Both the position numbers and the translations under genes were made by a program. Below the pieces are notes generated by a model. That model was given only the letters and a program-made list of their open reading frames with translations. It had not been told where the DNA came from and searched no databases. From Legionella lansingensis (GTDB taxonomy: Bacteria; Pseudomonadota; Gammaproteobacteria; Legionellales; Legionellaceae), in NCBI RefSeq assembly GCF_900187355.1, contig NZ_LT906451.1, forward strand, positions 868,501 through 932,500: 64,000 nt of DNA. Direction: 5' to 3'. This document shows, one piece after another, positions 37,522-46,783 of this stretch (the first letter of the stretch is position 1; each line of letters opens with the position of its first letter).

Positions 37522-38196
37522 TTAGTCGCGGCCTGAGAATGCGCTTAATAAATTTAACAGACTTACGAACAAATTATAGATGGAGACGAATAAGGAAACA
37601 GTTGCTGAAATGTAGTTTGTCTCACCGCCATGAATCAGTTCACTGGTTTGGAATAAAATCAAACCAGAAGAAATCAGCACAAATGCTGCTGAAATAACCA
37701 ATTGCAAAGCTGGCATTTGGAAAAAGATCCCTGCAATCATCGCCAGTAAAGCTACCATGACTCCCACGAACAGGAAACCACCTAAATAACTAAAATCCTT
37801 TCGTGTAGTGAGCGCATATCCGGATAAAGCAAAGAAGATGATGCCTGTACCACCTAAAGCGGTTGCAATCAGTTGATGGCCATTAGAGAAATTCGCTATA
37901 TAAAAATTAAGAACAGGCCCTAAGGTATAACCGAGGAAACCAGTAAAAGCAAAAACACTTAGCAAGCCCCAAGCGCTATTTCTTAATGCATGCGTAAGAA
38001 ACATCAAACCATAGACACCAACAATAAGGAACAATGGGTTGAGGGGTTTAGCATTAAAGGCAAAGGAAGCATAAGCTGTTAGTGCGCTAAATATAAAAGT
38101 CATGCCAAGTAAAAGATAGGTATTGCGCAAAACTTTATTGGTGGCAAGTACCGCTTGACTTCGTTGACTTAACAAGGTGACATCATTTCTGTTCAT
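37522..38196 (-). CDS. BAX inhibitor-1 (YccA/YbhL) family membrane protein
   Basis: A 224-residue inner-membrane protein with seven hydrophobic segments and a charged N-terminus. Conserved family features include the early NKVLRNTYLLLGMTF, the SAFVL-type sixth helix and the C-terminal SATVSLFVSIYNLFVSLLNLLSAFSGRD, where the last acidic residue is the usual pH-sensing position. E. coli YccA modulates the FtsH protease, and other relatives are calcium-leak channels. The function here is not known. It has its own terminator and a 203-bp divergent promoter region shared with the amidase gene. Confidence 0.9.
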   Translation of the reverse strand: MNRNDVTLLSQRSQAVLATNKVLRNTYLLLGMTFIFSALTAYASFAFNAKPLNPLFLIVGVYGLMFLTHALRNSAWGLLSVFAFTGFLGYTLGPVLNFYIANFSNGHQLIATALGGTGIIFFALSGYALTTRKDFSYLGGFLFVGVMVALLAMIAGIFFQMPALQLVISAAFVLISSGLILFQTSELIHGGETNYISATVSLFVSIYNLFVSLLNLLSAFSGRD

Positions 38197-38399
38197 GCAA
38201 TAGCTCCAGATTATTCATATTGCTAGTTTAGCATATATGTGGGTGTGCTGCTTTAATTTCAAGTCTATAACTAGGTGAATTAACTAGCAAGATTCTTTCA
38301 TGATCTTAATCATTTTTTAACAGAAAAGTTAGTGGTCTGTTGAAACCTGCCAAACTAATCACAGATAATGAACATTATTTTACACCATAAGGATTAGTT

Positions 38400-39218
38400 A
38401 TGGCAAAAGTTGCTGCAGTACAACTGACCTCTTCAACGTCCATTGCAAAGAATCTAAAACAAATTCAGCCTTTTTTTGCTAAAGCGAGAGACGAGAGTGT
38501 TGATCTCCTGGTTTTGCCTGAAAATTTTGCTTTTATGGGCAAGAGCGAAAAGGATAAACTACAGAAAGCGGAACAATATGGTACAGGTGAAATTCAGGAG
38601 CATATAAGTCGCTGGGCCAAGGAATATAGATTATGGGTTATTGCTGGAACCTTACCCTTAAAAGGATTAAAGGCGCACGTACGCTCTAGCTGTTTAGTGT
38701 TTGATAATAAAGGTTTATGTGCTGCTCGTTACGATAAAATTCATTTGTTTGATGTGTGCGTTTCTGAACAAGAGGTGCATCAAGAATCCTCTACTATCGA
38801 AAGAGGGGATGACGTTGTTGTTGCGGAGACTCCTGTTGGTCGGGTGGGATTGACAGTTTGCTATGACTTGCGTTTTCCAGAATTGTATCGACAATTAGTA
38901 TTAAGGGGTGCTGAATTGTTTGTCGTACCATCCGCATTTACTGCAATTACGGGGGTTGCACATTGGGAAGTGTTGTTGCGAGCACGAGCGATTGAAAATT
39001 TATGTTATGTTGTTGCCCCTAATCAGTGTGGACAACATGAAAATGGACGCCATACTTATGGGCACAGTATGATCGTTGAACCTTGGGGGAAGATAATAGC
39101 GCAACAAGAAACGGGTATTGGTCTGATTACTGCGGAAATTGATTTACGACGGTTAGAGCAACTGCGCCAACAATTCCCATCAAATGAACACCACGTGCTC
39201 CCTCATTTGATAAAATAA
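38400..39218 (+). CDS. Carbon-nitrogen hydrolase, Nit1-type (deaminated glutathione amidase)
   Basis: Nitrilase-superfamily amidase; close relatives repair deaminated glutathione made by transaminase side reactions. The Glu-Lys-Cys triad is visible: Glu in VLPENFAFMG (about 41), Lys in ARYDKIHLFDV (about 113) and Cys in GLTVCYDLRFPELYRQL (about 150). HWEVLLRARAIENLCYVVAPNQ is also typical. 272 residues fits. The nit-tldD pairing downstream is common in gammaproteobacteria; here a palindromic repeat lies in the 175-bp gap. Confidence 0.92.
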   Translation: MAKVAAVQLTSSTSIAKNLKQIQPFFAKARDESVDLLVLPENFAFMGKSEKDKLQKAEQYGTGEIQEHISRWAKEYRLWVIAGTLPLKGLKAHVRSSCLVFDNKGLCAARYDKIHLFDVCVSEQEVHQESSTIERGDDVVVAETPVGRVGLTVCYDLRFPELYRQLVLRGAELFVVPSAFTAITGVAHWEVLLRARAIENLCYVVAPNQCGQHENGRHTYGHSMIVEPWGKIIAQQETGIGLITAEIDLRRLEQLRQQFPSNEHHVLPHLIK

Positions 39219-39249
39219 AGTTAATGTGATGTGTAACTTTCCGAAGCGG

Positions 39250-39329
39250 CGAATTACCGCGGCTTGACCGCGGTATCCATGACCAGGTGCAATCATGGAC
39301 CCCATGGTCAATCAAGCCACGGGGATTCG
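39250..39329. repeat. Palindromic repeat, CCGCGG-CTTGA-CCGCGG family
   Basis: The outer arms CGAATTACCGCGGCTTGA and (reversed) CGAATCCCCGTGGCTTGA bound the 80-bp element. The left inner hairpin ACCGCGG-cttga-CCGCGGT (39256-39274) is perfect. The unit CCGCGGCTTGACCGCGGTAT recurs, with changes, inside lhr at 62609 and, shortened, at 43325. It sits between nit and tldD. Confidence 0.75.
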
Positions 39330-39393
39330 AAAAGTTGCATATTGGTAGGTTAGAGGTGCACAGGTTAAAATTAGACATTGAAAAGGTAAAATT

Positions 39394-40836
39394 ATGACTC
39401 AGGCATTAAGCATTGCCAAAGATTTATTATTAAAGCCCGCATTATTAGATGAGTTTGCTTTAGAAAAATTAATTCGTTCGATGATAACGCATCACGTAGA
39501 CGATGCTGATCTCTATTTCCAAAGCAGTAGTTATGAATCTTGGTATTTGGAGGATTCAGAAGTAAAAAGTGGTAGTTATTCCATTGATCGTGGGGTTGGG
39601 GTTCGCGCTATTAGTGGTGATAAAACAGGTTATGCTTATTGTGATGATATCTTGTTACCTGCCATGCAAAGGGCTGCTGATGCCGCCCGTTCCATCGCTT
39701 TCGTTGGAACCAAACCAGCACAAGCGATTCAGATAGCGGGAGCTCCGATTAGTCGATATGCGCCGTTAAATCCCATTGAAGGCATGAGCAAGCAAGAGAA
39801 AATTGCGTTATTGGAAGCAATTGATAAAGAAGCAAGACGGTTAGATCCACGGGTTATTCAAGTTAATGCGTCCTTAAGCGGTTGCTATGAGGTCGTGATG
39901 GTGGCCGGTATGCATGGTGACATGATTGCTGATGTAAGACCGTTAGTAAGTATTAATGTCAGTGTTATTGTTGAAGATAAGAATGGTCGCAGAGAATCAG
40001 CTCGCTCTGGGGGCGGAGGTCGCGTTGCTTATTCTTACTTTCTCGAGAAAGAAAGAGCGCTTAATTATGCCAGAGAGGCTGTGCGTGAAGCCTTGATTAA
40101 TCTTGAAGCACAAGATGCTCCCGCTGGAACCATGCCTGTGATTTTAGGTCCGGGTTGGCCAGGTGTTTTGTTGCATGAAGCTGTAGGTCATGGTTTAGAG
40201 GGTGATTTTAATCGTAAGGGATTGTCTGCATTTTCAGGTCGTATGGGACAGCAAGTTGCTGCAAAAGGGGTAACTGTTGTTGATGATGGAACGTTAAAAG
40301 ACAGACGTGGATCGCTCACTATTGATGATGAAGGTACTCCTGCTCAATGTACAATGCTGATTGAAGATGGTGTATTAGTGAATTATATGCAGGATAAACT
40401 TAACGCCAAATTAATGGGTATGAAACCTACGGGAAATTGTCGTCGAGAATCCTATGCCCATGTACCTATGCCTCGTATGACAAATACGTATATGCTTGCT
40501 GGTAAATACCATCCTGAGGAAATCATTCGTTCTGTTAAGCGAGGCTTATACGCTGTTAATTTTGGAGGAGGCCAAGTCGATATTACTTCCGGTCAATTTG
40601 TCTTCTCAGCTAGTGAAGCTTACCTCATTGAGGATGGAAAAGTTACCAAGCCTGTGAAAGGTGCAACACTGATTGGCAATGGCCCAGACGTTATGAAAAA
40701 GATCAGTATGGTGGGCAATGATCTTTCCCTGGATAGTGGTATTGGTGTTTGCGGGAAAGATGGGCAATCTGTCCCTGTGGGCGTTGGCCAACCCACATTA
40801 AAAATTGATGCCTTAACAATTGGTGGTACTCGTTAG
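39394..40836 (+). CDS. tldD: Metalloprotease TldD
   Basis: Forms the TldD/TldE zinc protease that degrades unfolded peptides and matures modified peptides and antitoxins. The zinc site [12 protein letters not shown] (H-E-x3-H, about residue 254) is intact. Around it are [40 protein letters not shown] and the C-terminal [26 protein letters not shown]. 480 residues is the family length. The inactive-fold partner gene pmbA/tldE is not in this window. Confidence 0.95.
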   Translation: MTQALSIAKDLLLKPALLDEFALEKLIRSMITHHVDDADLYFQSSSYESWYLEDSEVKSGSYSIDRGVGVRAISGDKTGYAYCDDILLPAMQRAADAARSIAFVGTKPAQAIQIAGAPISRYAPLNPIEGMSKQEKIALLEAIDKEARRLDPRVIQVNASLSGCYEVVMVAGMHGDMIADVRPLVSINVSVIVEDKNGRRESARSGGGGRVAYSYFLEKERALNYAREAVREALINLEAQDAPAGTMPVILGPGWPGVLLHEAVGHGLEGDFNRKGLSAFSGRMGQQVAAKGVTVVDDGTLKDRRGSLTIDDEGTPAQCTMLIEDGVLVNYMQDKLNAKLMGMKPTGNCRRESYAHVPMPRMTNTYMLAGKYHPEEIIRSVKRGLYAVNFGGGQVDITSGQFVFSASEAYLIEDGKVTKPVKGATLIGNGPDVMKKISMVGNDLSLDSGIGVCGKDGQSVPVGVGQPTLKIDALTIGGTR

Positions 40837-40837
40837 G

Positions 40838-41749
40838 CTATTTAACTTTTTCAACACTGATTTGCCAATCGGGCCCTGAACCAAGATGGTGTAGCTTGGC
40901 AAAATTACCTTGATTTTTGGCGATAGCAAGATTAAGCAAACTATTTAAATACAGTAAATCAGTGCCTGGCTTTGTGTCGCCAAACGTATGATGAAAAGAC
41001 AGGATCTCGGCATATTTTTCTTTTTGCTTGTGATAAATCTTTATTTGATAACGTTCATTGACCTTCATGCCATATTTTTTCATTGAATCTTTATCGATAT
41101 TAGTCCAAATGTTCCCGTATTGTGGGTCCAGGATGACAAGGGTGCCCCGCAAAACATTATTCTCTATCGTGGGTTTTTGATAGGGCAGTTTTACAATAGG
41201 TTCCTTTAATATGGGCCCGACTTCTGCAAACGAAATTTTACCGGAGGCCAATTTTGCAGCAGTATAAGCGTAAACATCCCTGCCATAAAAAGTATAGGAT
41301 TTCTCAGAGCCCATCAAGCGATACTTTGTTTCATCAATGAGTCTGACTTCTTTTATGCCGTAAATATCATCAATTAAAGTTAAAGTACCATTGTCTGGTG
41401 TGACAATATATAATCCATTGTTTGTTAGAGCAACGACAGATCGTCTCTTTGTCCCTACACCGGGGTCGACAACACTAACAAATACAGATTGTTTTGGCCA
41501 ATATGGAGCAGCCTGATAAAGACGATAAGCAGCTTCCCAAATGTTAAAGGGTGGAATTTCATTCGTTAAATCAGAGACAAGAAGCGATCTATCTACGGAA
41601 TAGATCACTCCTTTTACTTCACTGACTGCAGCGTCTTTTTCACCAAAATCACTTTGAAATACCACGATACCGGGGTTTGCCAAAGCCATTGATGAGATCA
41701 AGGGAAGTAAAAACAGGGTTTTTAAAAAAGCGTGGATGATTTTGTGCAT
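40838..41749 (-). CDS. Exported SAM hydroxide adenosyltransferase-fold protein (DUF62)
   Basis: The family cleaves S-adenosylmethionine to adenosine and methionine, in the same fold as fluorinase and chlorinase. The N-terminal SDFGEKDAAVSEVKGVI, the VSVVDPGVGTKRRSVV motif and TPDNGTLTLI are clear. The C-terminal barrel has ILDPQYGNIWTNI. A signal peptide is evident (about residues 1-24, cut after MALA), so the product should be periplasmic or secreted. That is odd for an enzyme acting on a cytoplasmic cofactor. 303 residues. It is convergent with tldD and 1 bp apart from it. Confidence 0.88.
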   Translation of the reverse strand: MHKIIHAFLKTLFLLPLISSMALANPGIVVFQSDFGEKDAAVSEVKGVIYSVDRSLLVSDLTNEIPPFNIWEAAYRLYQAAPYWPKQSVFVSVVDPGVGTKRRSVVALTNNGLYIVTPDNGTLTLIDDIYGIKEVRLIDETKYRLMGSEKSYTFYGRDVYAYTAAKLASGKISFAEVGPILKEPIVKLPYQKPTIENNVLRGTLVILDPQYGNIWTNIDKDSMKKYGMKVNERYQIKIYHKQKEKYAEILSFHHTFGDTKPGTDLLYLNSLLNLAIAKNQGNFAKLHHLGSGPDWQISVEKVK

Positions 41750-41850
41750 GGTTTAGTTTGCTCTATAAGTACAAAATTTGCTCTATTATATATTTGAAAC
41801 GCAAAAGAATCAATTTCAAAACAAGTAATCGAAACTAAAATAGGCGTCGA

Positions 41851-41900
41851 TCTCTCCCACAAAAAGGCATTTTTCCCCTCGGAGAGAGTAGGGTGAGGGG
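41851..41900. repeat. TCTCTCC/GGAGAGA hairpin, diverged member of the CCCTCTCCC family
   Basis: TCTCTCC (41851-41857) pairs with GGAGAGA (41881-41887), followed by GTAGGGTGAGGGG, the same tail found after the stems at 5876 and 18536. It lies 21 bp before the phytase-like start codon, so here it sits in a leader rather than between convergent genes. Confidence 0.5.
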
Positions 41901-41921
41901 TTTATAGACAAGGATGATTTA

Positions 41922-43166
41922 ATGAGAAACTCAGTATTAAAAATAAAACAATTAGAATCCACAGTTCTTTTTTTCAGTTTACTCTTATCGACCTCTCTCT
42001 GTAGTCAAACGATCTCTGAGACTGCGCAGAACCAAAGTATAGCGAAATATGAATTACTCAATCCGCCAAGACTTGGTGTAACTAGAGCAGGTCAACCAAT
42101 ACATTTAGGAGGGTTCTCAGGTTTAAGGTTTGTAGGCAAAAAGAATGGCAAGTTGATTTTTGTTACCCATACTGATCGTGGTCCTAATCCACATGCTTAC
42201 TACAAAAAAGGTATTTTAATGCGACCTTTTATGTTGCCGGAGTTTAATCCACGCTTAATCTTCTTGGAAGTTGACCCCCCAACGAAAACACTAAAAATTA
42301 TTAAACAAATTCCATTGAAGTCTGATAACGGTCAACTGTTAACGGGCTTACCTTCAATGAGAACTCGGGAACACCCAGTCAATCTTTATGGTAAAAAGTT
42401 GCCGTTTGATAAGAAAGGAATGGATTTAGAGAGTATTGATATGGCAGCTGACGGTGGTTACTGGATGGGAGATGAGTACGGTCCTTCTTTGATGTATTTC
42501 TCTTCCCAAGGAAAATTATTAGCTTTGTTTACCCCGGCAGCAGGATTACCAAAGATGATTACACAGATAAAACCAAATTTTGGTTTTGAGGGGATAGCAC
42601 TTCATAAAGATAAATTATTTGCTATCTTGCAAGGTCCTCTGAATAAAAAGAACAACAACAAACAATCCAAAATGATTCGCATTATTGAATTCGATACCAA
42701 AAAAAGACGTACGGTGGGGCAGTACTTATATATACTTGAGGAGCCATCCGCTTCCATAGGAGACATGGCTGCTCTTGGTAGCAACCGTTTTTTAGTGATT
42801 GAGCAAAATGGTCGAAAAGGCCAAAGTGTTTTAAAGAAAATTTTTCTCATTGATCTTGCAAATGCTACTAATATACAAGCAAATAAACAACCTCCATCAC
42901 TAAATGCAGAGAACTTAGAGAGTATTCAGCTACAACAAGCAGGAGTGCGTACTGTTAGCAAAAAAGAAGTTTTGAATTTAGCCGCTCTGGGCATTAAGAA
43001 CAAAAAAATAGAAGGGATTGCTCTCGTCAATCAGAAACACATTGCTCTTATCACTGATAATGATTTCGAATTAAATGGTGAATTAAATCAGAAAACAGGC
43101 AAGGCTAAATTTAAAAAAGAGAACACAATTCTTTTCCTCATTCCATTAGATATTGCAAAGCTTTAG
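41922..43166 (+). CDS. Exported esterase-like phytase-family protein
   Basis: 414 residues. A hydrophobic N-terminal stretch after a short charged lead (STVLFFSLLLSTSLCSQ) looks like a signal peptide, possibly with a lipobox-like LSTSLC. The body is a beta-propeller of the esterase-like phytase type: LGGFSGLRF, THTDRGPNPH, GMDLESIDMAADGGYWMGDEYGP, FGFEGIALH, ENLESIQL and IEGIALVNQKHIALITDND. The Asp/Glu pairs probably bind metal. Likely a periplasmic or secreted phosphodiesterase/phosphatase; the substrate is unknown. It stands alone. Confidence 0.82.
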   Translation: MRNSVLKIKQLESTVLFFSLLLSTSLCSQTISETAQNQSIAKYELLNPPRLGVTRAGQPIHLGGFSGLRFVGKKNGKLIFVTHTDRGPNPHAYYKKGILMRPFMLPEFNPRLIFLEVDPPTKTLKIIKQIPLKSDNGQLLTGLPSMRTREHPVNLYGKKLPFDKKGMDLESIDMAADGGYWMGDEYGPSLMYFSSQGKLLALFTPAAGLPKMITQIKPNFGFEGIALHKDKLFAILQGPLNKKNNNKQSKMIRIIEFDTKKRRTVGQYLYILEEPSASIGDMAALGSNRFLVIEQNGRKGQSVLKKIFLIDLANATNIQANKQPPSLNAENLESIQLQQAGVRTVSKKEVLNLAALGIKNKKIEGIALVNQKHIALITDNDFELNGELNQKTGKAKFKKENTILFLIPLDIAKL

Positions 43167-43558
43167 TTATTCACTTCCCAGGACATTGCCAAACTCTAAT
43201 ACAGAGTAATTGCACTATGATAAATTGAAATAATGGCATAAAGAATCAAGGGAAAAATTTTTATAAGTGTTTTATTTATTTTCATTTCTATAATCCTATT
43301 TAATTGCTTTGGTTTTTAGAACATCGAATTACCCGTGGTCAAGCCACGGTAATTCGGTTTTGATTTGTCAAATTAAAAACTTGCCGATCGAGGTTTTAAT
43401 ATTCAAAAACTGTGCCTATTTTTGTTGAGATGAGTTGCTTAGCATATGAACTGGCATAAGAGCTGCTAGAAAAGCTTTTAAGTGGATCCAACTGGAACCT
43501 ATCCCCTTGAATACTATTATTAAATTGATATGACTTTAAAAATTTCTAAAGGACGGCC
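43167..43558. other. 392-bp intergenic region with one palindromic repeat
   Basis: No convincing gene. It holds a hairpin at 43325-43356, CGAATTACCCGTGG-tcaag-CCACGGTAATTCG (one bulged base), followed by GTTTTGATTTG. The hairpin core CCGTGGTCAAGCCACGG matches, in inverse orientation, the CCGCGG-CTTGA-CCGCGG repeats at 39256 and 62609. It is preceded by GAACATCGAATT, as at 30301. The remaining sequence is AT-rich and should contain the promoter of the acyl-CoA ligase gene. Confidence 0.6.
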
Positions 43559-45217
43559 ATGACGACACCAACAAGAACACTGAATCAACTTTTGTTAGAA
43601 AATGAAAAACAAAGGGGTGACAAAATTTACCTAAGGCAACCTCGCGAGGGACGGTGGCATGAGTTTAGCTGGGCGGTAGTGATTCGCCAGGCAAGGCAAG
43701 TAGCGCGTTTTCTGCAGGATGCTGGTCTGAAAAAAGGGGATCATGTCGCTATCTTTTCAAAGAATTGTGCGGAATGGTTCATTACGGATTTTGGTATTAG
43801 CTTGGCAGGTATGGTGAGTGTTCCTTTATTCGCTAATCAGCATCAAGAGAGCATCAAATATGTCTTGGAGCATGCTGAAGCTAAGTTGGTGTTTGTGGGG
43901 AAGCTTGATGATCATCAACGGGTACGTGGCTATATTCCGCAAGATTTTATCACAGTGAGTTTTGGTTATCATGATAATCTTAATACGACTTATCTCTGGA
44001 CAGATGTTCTTAACAAAGAGCCGCTGCAAGAGGTTGTCCTACCTTCTCCAGATGATTTATACACGATCATTTATTCTTCTGGCACTTCCGGCCAACCCAA
44101 AGGTGCTGTATATACTCATGGAATAACCGCTAATTACTTATCCTTGTTTCCTGAAGATATTAAACGTATACGTGTGCTTGACCATTATCATCTGCTGTCT
44201 TATTTGCCTTTGGCTCATGTGTATGAGCGTTCTGCCATCCAATTAGGGAGTATAACTATCCCTTCTGATGTTTCTTTCGTAGAAAGCCTTGATAAATTTG
44301 CCGATAATTTAAGAGAAGTACAACCCACGTTTTTTGCGGCTGTCCCTAGGATTTGGGGCGTTTTTCAGCAGAAGATTGAACAAAAATTACCGCCATCACG
44401 ACTAAATATCCTTCTTAAAATTCCATTTATTTCCAGTTTAATTAAAAATAAAATTAGACATCATTTAGGTTTAAATCGTTGCACCAACTGCTTTTCGGGC
44501 GCATCTCATCTGCCTGTGTCCATTCTTAATTTTTTTGACAAGCTTGATATCAAGATCCAGGAAGGTTACGGTCAAACGGAAAATCTAGCCTATGCAACAT
44601 TCTCGATGCTTGATAAGCGCCGCCCTGGTTATGTTGGTACCCCAAGACTGCAAGTTGAAGTAAAGTTAGCTGACGAAAATGAGTTAATGATTAAATCGCC
44701 ATGTTTGATGAAGGAATATTATAAGAATAAAGAGGCAACGAGTGCAGCTTTAACCAAGGATGGCTGGTTACATACTGGCGATATTGCTGAATTGGATGAA
44801 AACAATAATGTAAAAATAGTGGGTCGCCTTTCTGAGAATTTTAAAAATCAGAAAGGCGAATTTATTATCCCTGCGCCTATAGAGAAACGATTTGCGATGA
44901 ATTCAGATATCGAGCAACTCTGCATGGTGGGCCGTGAGCTACCAAACAATGTTTTGGTTATTACACTGAGTGAATCGGGACAGGAGCAAAGTAAGGAAAA
45001 TATTAAACAAAGTCTGCAGGAAAATTTGCGAAAAGTTAATAGCGAACTTGCGAGTTATGAAAAAATCAGTCATGTAATTATTGCCAAAAAACCATGGACC
45101 ACCGAAAACGGATTTCTAACACCAACTCTCAAAGTTAAACGACGTCTCGTGGAAACAAATTATCATGATGTGATTCAAGGGGCAATCACGCAGCCCGATA
45201 CCATTGTTTGGGAGTAG
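43559..45217 (+). CDS. Long-chain acyl-CoA synthetase (AMP-binding family)
   Basis: Activates fatty acids through an acyl-adenylate. The P-loop motif is YSSGTSGQPKGAVYTH (about residue 178-193). Further motifs are the second LPLAHVYERS, IQEGYGQTENLAY, GWLHTGDIAELDENNNVKIVGR and the C-terminal FKNQKGEFIIPAPIE, whose Lys/Glu pattern is that of FAA-type ligases. 552 residues is slightly shorter than the 600-residue eukaryote-like forms. The stop codon lies 15 bp before an IS element but the C-terminus looks natural. The substrate chain length is not determinable from the sequence. Confidence 0.88.
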   Translation: MTTPTRTLNQLLLENEKQRGDKIYLRQPREGRWHEFSWAVVIRQARQVARFLQDAGLKKGDHVAIFSKNCAEWFITDFGISLAGMVSVPLFANQHQESIKYVLEHAEAKLVFVGKLDDHQRVRGYIPQDFITVSFGYHDNLNTTYLWTDVLNKEPLQEVVLPSPDDLYTIIYSSGTSGQPKGAVYTHGITANYLSLFPEDIKRIRVLDHYHLLSYLPLAHVYERSAIQLGSITIPSDVSFVESLDKFADNLREVQPTFFAAVPRIWGVFQQKIEQKLPPSRLNILLKIPFISSLIKNKIRHHLGLNRCTNCFSGASHLPVSILNFFDKLDIKIQEGYGQTENLAYATFSMLDKRRPGYVGTPRLQVEVKLADENELMIKSPCLMKEYYKNKEATSAALTKDGWLHTGDIAELDENNNVKIVGRLSENFKNQKGEFIIPAPIEKRFAMNSDIEQLCMVGRELPNNVLVITLSESGQEQSKENIKQSLQENLRKVNSELASYEKISHVIIAKKPWTTENGFLTPTLKVKRRLVETNYHDVIQGAITQPDTIVWE

Positions 45218-45232
45218 GTTGGGCCTTGGCCC

Positions 45233-46675
45233 ATAGCCGTCAGGCTAAGAAAGAAATTGTTTGTTTAACTTATTGAAATAATAATAAAAAAAGCTAGAGT
45301 ACCCTTTTAAATTTTTTCCCGCCAGGAAAACAACCAAAAGGGACTCTATGCTGCTGGATACCCTATCAAATATTCCTCAAGAAATCTTTAAATTTTTTAC
45401 TTATGAAGCGGATCGGATAGGAAAGGAAACAGGTTTTCAGAAACGCCGTTCAAAATTGACACCTAGTGTTTTTATAAAATCATTGATAACGCTCTGTTTT
45501 TCAGAACATTTTAATTTGGAACTTTTCTGTGGATTGGTAAAAACGCAAAAAGTTTATATCAAAAAACAATCATTACATGAGCGATTTAACGAACGAACAG
45601 CCGGATTTCTTAAAGCCTTTTCATTATTCTGTTTAAAGCACTTTCAAATGAAAAAGTTACCTCAACTCCAAGGATTGGAGCAATTTAGTAGCCTTAACAT
45701 CATTGATAGCAGTACTATATCCTTACATCAGGCGCTGAATGAGCTTTTTAAAGGCAGTGGCGGAGCCGCATCCAGTTCCGCTATGAAAATCCAAATGATG
45801 TTTGATTATCTTGGTGGACAAATAAAAGAGCTTACTCTAACTTCGGGCTGTGATAACGATCAGGGCTTTGATAATTATTTTAATACTATTGAAAAAGGAG
45901 CTCTTTATTTAATGGATTTAGGTTATTTTAAACTGAACACGTTTAAGAAAATTATGGAAGAAAACGCTTTCTTCATAAGCCGCTTGCTCACCGGAACTAA
46001 ACTTCTAACACAAGATAAGAAACCTTTTGATTTACTCGTTACCTTGGAGAATGCTGCACCATTCTTTTCTCAGCAGGTCCTTATGGGAGCAACGCATAAA
46101 ATTCCTGTCCGCTTGGTCGCTCAACGATTACCACCAGTCATTGCCGAGCAAAGGCGGAGAAGACTTATAAAAGATCATCGTCGCCGTGGTTCCACACCAA
46201 ACCAGGAATCGTTGGCTTTACAAAGTTGGTCTATTTATATTACCAATACCTCTGAAACTCAAATCAATAATAAAGCAATTCATCAAACGTATGCTTTACG
46301 ATGGCAGGTAGAACTCCTCTTTAAATTAAGTAAATCCTTAATGCATATTGACTCTATCAAAACTAAAAAGTTTGCTCGAGTGATTATTGAAACCTATGGT
46401 AAGTTTATTGCAATGATGCTTTTGTTTTTGCTATGCAATCCCATGCGCAACATAGAAGGCAAACAACTCTCTTTTTATAAAGCCTGTCACCAACTAAGTT
46501 CCAAGGCTACTGGATTGATTATCGCCCTCATGTCTCCTTATCGATTAAAGCATTTCTTGAATGATTTCTATGAAAATCTCTCCCTCTTTGCTATCAAAGA
46601 TTCAAAAAAGAAACCTCTTTTGACCTTTGACTTCTGCGAAGGAGAGTGCTTTTAAACTCTTAGCCTGACGGCTAT
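45233..46675 (+). mobile_element. IS4-family insertion sequence, complete
   Basis: A 1443-bp element with 18-bp perfect terminal inverted repeats, ATAGCCGTCAGGCTAAGA at 45233-45250 and its complement at 46658-46675. It is flanked on both sides by the same 12 bp, GGGCCTTGGCCC (45221-45232 and 46676-46687). This is read as the target-site duplication; IS4 elements make 9-13 bp and IS231 members prefer GGG-N-CCC targets. Removing the IS and one copy restores the palindrome GGTTGGGCCTTGGCCCAACC. One intact transposase gene lies inside. Confidence 0.88.
45348..46655 (+). CDS. IS4-family DDE transposase
   Basis: 435 residues, apparently intact. DDE residues: first Asp in LNIIDSSTISLHQ, second in LYLMDLGYFKL. 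The Glu is in YALRWQVELLFKLSK, a perfect YREK signature (Y-x2-R-x3-E-x6-K) of the IS4 family. The beta-strand insertion between the second Asp and the Glu (residues of about 200-330) is typical. The start ATG has AAAAGGGAC upstream. It fills almost the whole element, leaving 115 bp on the left and 20 bp on the right. The gene is probably functional. Confidence 0.93.
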   Translation: MLLDTLSNIPQEIFKFFTYEADRIGKETGFQKRRSKLTPSVFIKSLITLCFSEHFNLELFCGLVKTQKVYIKKQSLHERFNERTAGFLKAFSLFCLKHFQMKKLPQLQGLEQFSSLNIIDSSTISLHQALNELFKGSGGAASSSAMKIQMMFDYLGGQIKELTLTSGCDNDQGFDNYFNTIEKGALYLMDLGYFKLNTFKKIMEENAFFISRLLTGTKLLTQDKKPFDLLVTLENAAPFFSQQVLMGATHKIPVRLVAQRLPPVIAEQRRRRLIKDHRRRGSTPNQESLALQSWSIYITNTSETQINNKAIHQTYALRWQVELLFKLSKSLMHIDSIKTKKFARVIIETYGKFIAMMLLFLLCNPMRNIEGKQLSFYKACHQLSSKATGLIIALMSPYRLKHFLNDFYENLSLFAIKDSKKKPLLTFDFCEGECF

Positions 46676-46735
46676 GGGCCTTGGCCCAACCTGCCGCTGC
46701 ACAAAGCATGGAGGAAAAGGAGAACAAATGCAACC

Positions 46736-46752
46736 TCTCCCTTTGAGGGAGA
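46736..46752. repeat. Small CTCCC hairpin downstream of the IS
   Basis: TCTCCCT-ttg-AGGGAGA is a perfect 7-bp stem, followed by AGTTAGCGCGCATAGCGCGGCGGGAGCGGGG, which holds a further GCGC/GCGC pair. It lies 32 bp beyond the stop of the Sel1-repeat gene (minus strand). It is probably a diverged repeat of the CCCTCTCCC type. Confidence 0.45.
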
Positions 46753-46783
46753 AGTTAGCGCGCATAGCGCGGCGGGAGCGGGG

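Noticed and set aside
45196-45217. Truncation of the acyl-CoA ligase gene by the IS
   Set aside because: The stop codon lies before the duplicated target, and the protein ends with a normal ligase C-terminus.
45216-46692. IS with 35-bp inverted repeats including TTGGGCCTTGGCCC
   Set aside because: The GGGCCTTGGCCC part is present in the same orientation at both ends and rebuilds a palindrome when the IS is removed, so it is better read as a target-site duplication with 18-bp true ends.
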